Shown here piece by piece: positions 24,480 through 24,547 of a DNA stretch of 24,547 nucleotides (its first letter is position 1; every line of letters starts with the position of its first letter). Under the pieces are notes generated by a model. The model saw nothing but the letters and a program-made list of their open reading frames with translations. It was not told the DNA's origin and searched no databases. The DNA comes from Ignavibacteriaceae bacterium (GTDB taxonomy: Bacteria > Bacteroidota > Ignavibacteria > Ignavibacteriales > Ignavibacteriaceae), in NCBI GenBank assembly GCA_031292465.1, contig JARLHB010000436.1, positions 1 to 24,547 of the forward strand. The letters are read 5' to 3'. The translations under genes and the position numbers were made by a program.

Positions 24480-24547
24480 ATGACAATAACCCAATTCCCG
24501 GAAAATGAAATGGGCAGGCTCTTTGGAATTGTTCTGCCTTCAATTAA
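24480..24547 (+). CDS. Start of an unidentified protein, cut by right window edge
   Basis: An ATG at 24480 opens 22 complete codons (start MTITQFPENEMGRLFG) plus two bases to the window end without a stop. It is in the direction of the preceding genes and 61 bases after the lipoprotein stop, where a new gene is expected. No Shine-Dalgarno sequence is seen, which is usual for several genes here. The fragment is too short to assign to a family. Confidence 0.4.
   Translation, partial: MTITQFPENEMGRLFGIVLPSI

Noticed and set aside
24124..24543. Minus-strand open frame of 139 codons at the right end
   Set aside because: It mostly overlaps the TPR lipoprotein gene on the other strand and its translation shows no family features.

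Overview
The window looks like a stretch of core chromosome from an AT-rich member of the Bacteroidota/Chlorobiota/Ignavibacteriota side of the bacterial tree, most likely Ignavibacteria-like. This is inferred from gene style only: a SecA with large insertions, a DUF2723 membrane protein, TPR lipoproteins with a Bacteroidota-type lipobox, weak or absent Shine-Dalgarno sequences at many starts, and an unusual (for Bacteroidota) complete GlnE. No 16S, tRNA or other taxonomic marker is present. Nearly every gene is a recognisable housekeeping gene. There is no phage, insertion sequence with a transposase, CRISPR array or defence island.

Layout. Bases 1-990 (minus) hold the N-terminal part of a secreted TPR protein that runs off the left edge. 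Divergent from it are a sugar-nucleotidyltransferase with a left-handed beta-helix tail (1261-2238), metK (2268-3410) and ahcY (3711-5039), the last two being enzymes of the activated methyl cycle. A GC-rich, multi-hairpin element (3516-3623) lies between metK and ahcY. A mirror pair of REP-like palindromes (5043-5146) separates the convergent ends of ahcY and a TIGR01777-type SDR gene (5146-6066, minus).

After a 411-base divergent region with a forward-facing intrinsic terminator just in front of greA comes a plus-strand run: greA, ribD, ribE, tilS, hpt, ftsH and a CTP-dependent lipid-kinase-like membrane protein. The last four are overlapping or closely spaced, and tilS-hpt-ftsH is a gene order also known from Bacillus. 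It combines transcription fidelity, two steps of riboflavin synthesis, tRNA-Ile decoding, purine salvage, membrane proteolysis and lipid phosphorylation.

On the minus strand, glnE (18335-15501) is followed after 3 bases by a DUF2723 membrane protein (15497-13539). Divergent from glnE is secA (18563-21622), followed after 12 bases by a PII protein gene (21635-21973) with Tyr51 intact, then a TPR lipoprotein with a Gln/Pro-rich linker (22019-24418). secA is therefore flanked by two parts of the nitrogen cascade: PII, and the enzyme that adenylylates glutamine synthetase. A new ORF begins at 24480 and is cut by the right edge.

I found no clear new multi-gene system. The best leads are non-coding: the metK-ahcY structured element, the paired palindromes with a compensatory base change, and the greA leader terminator.
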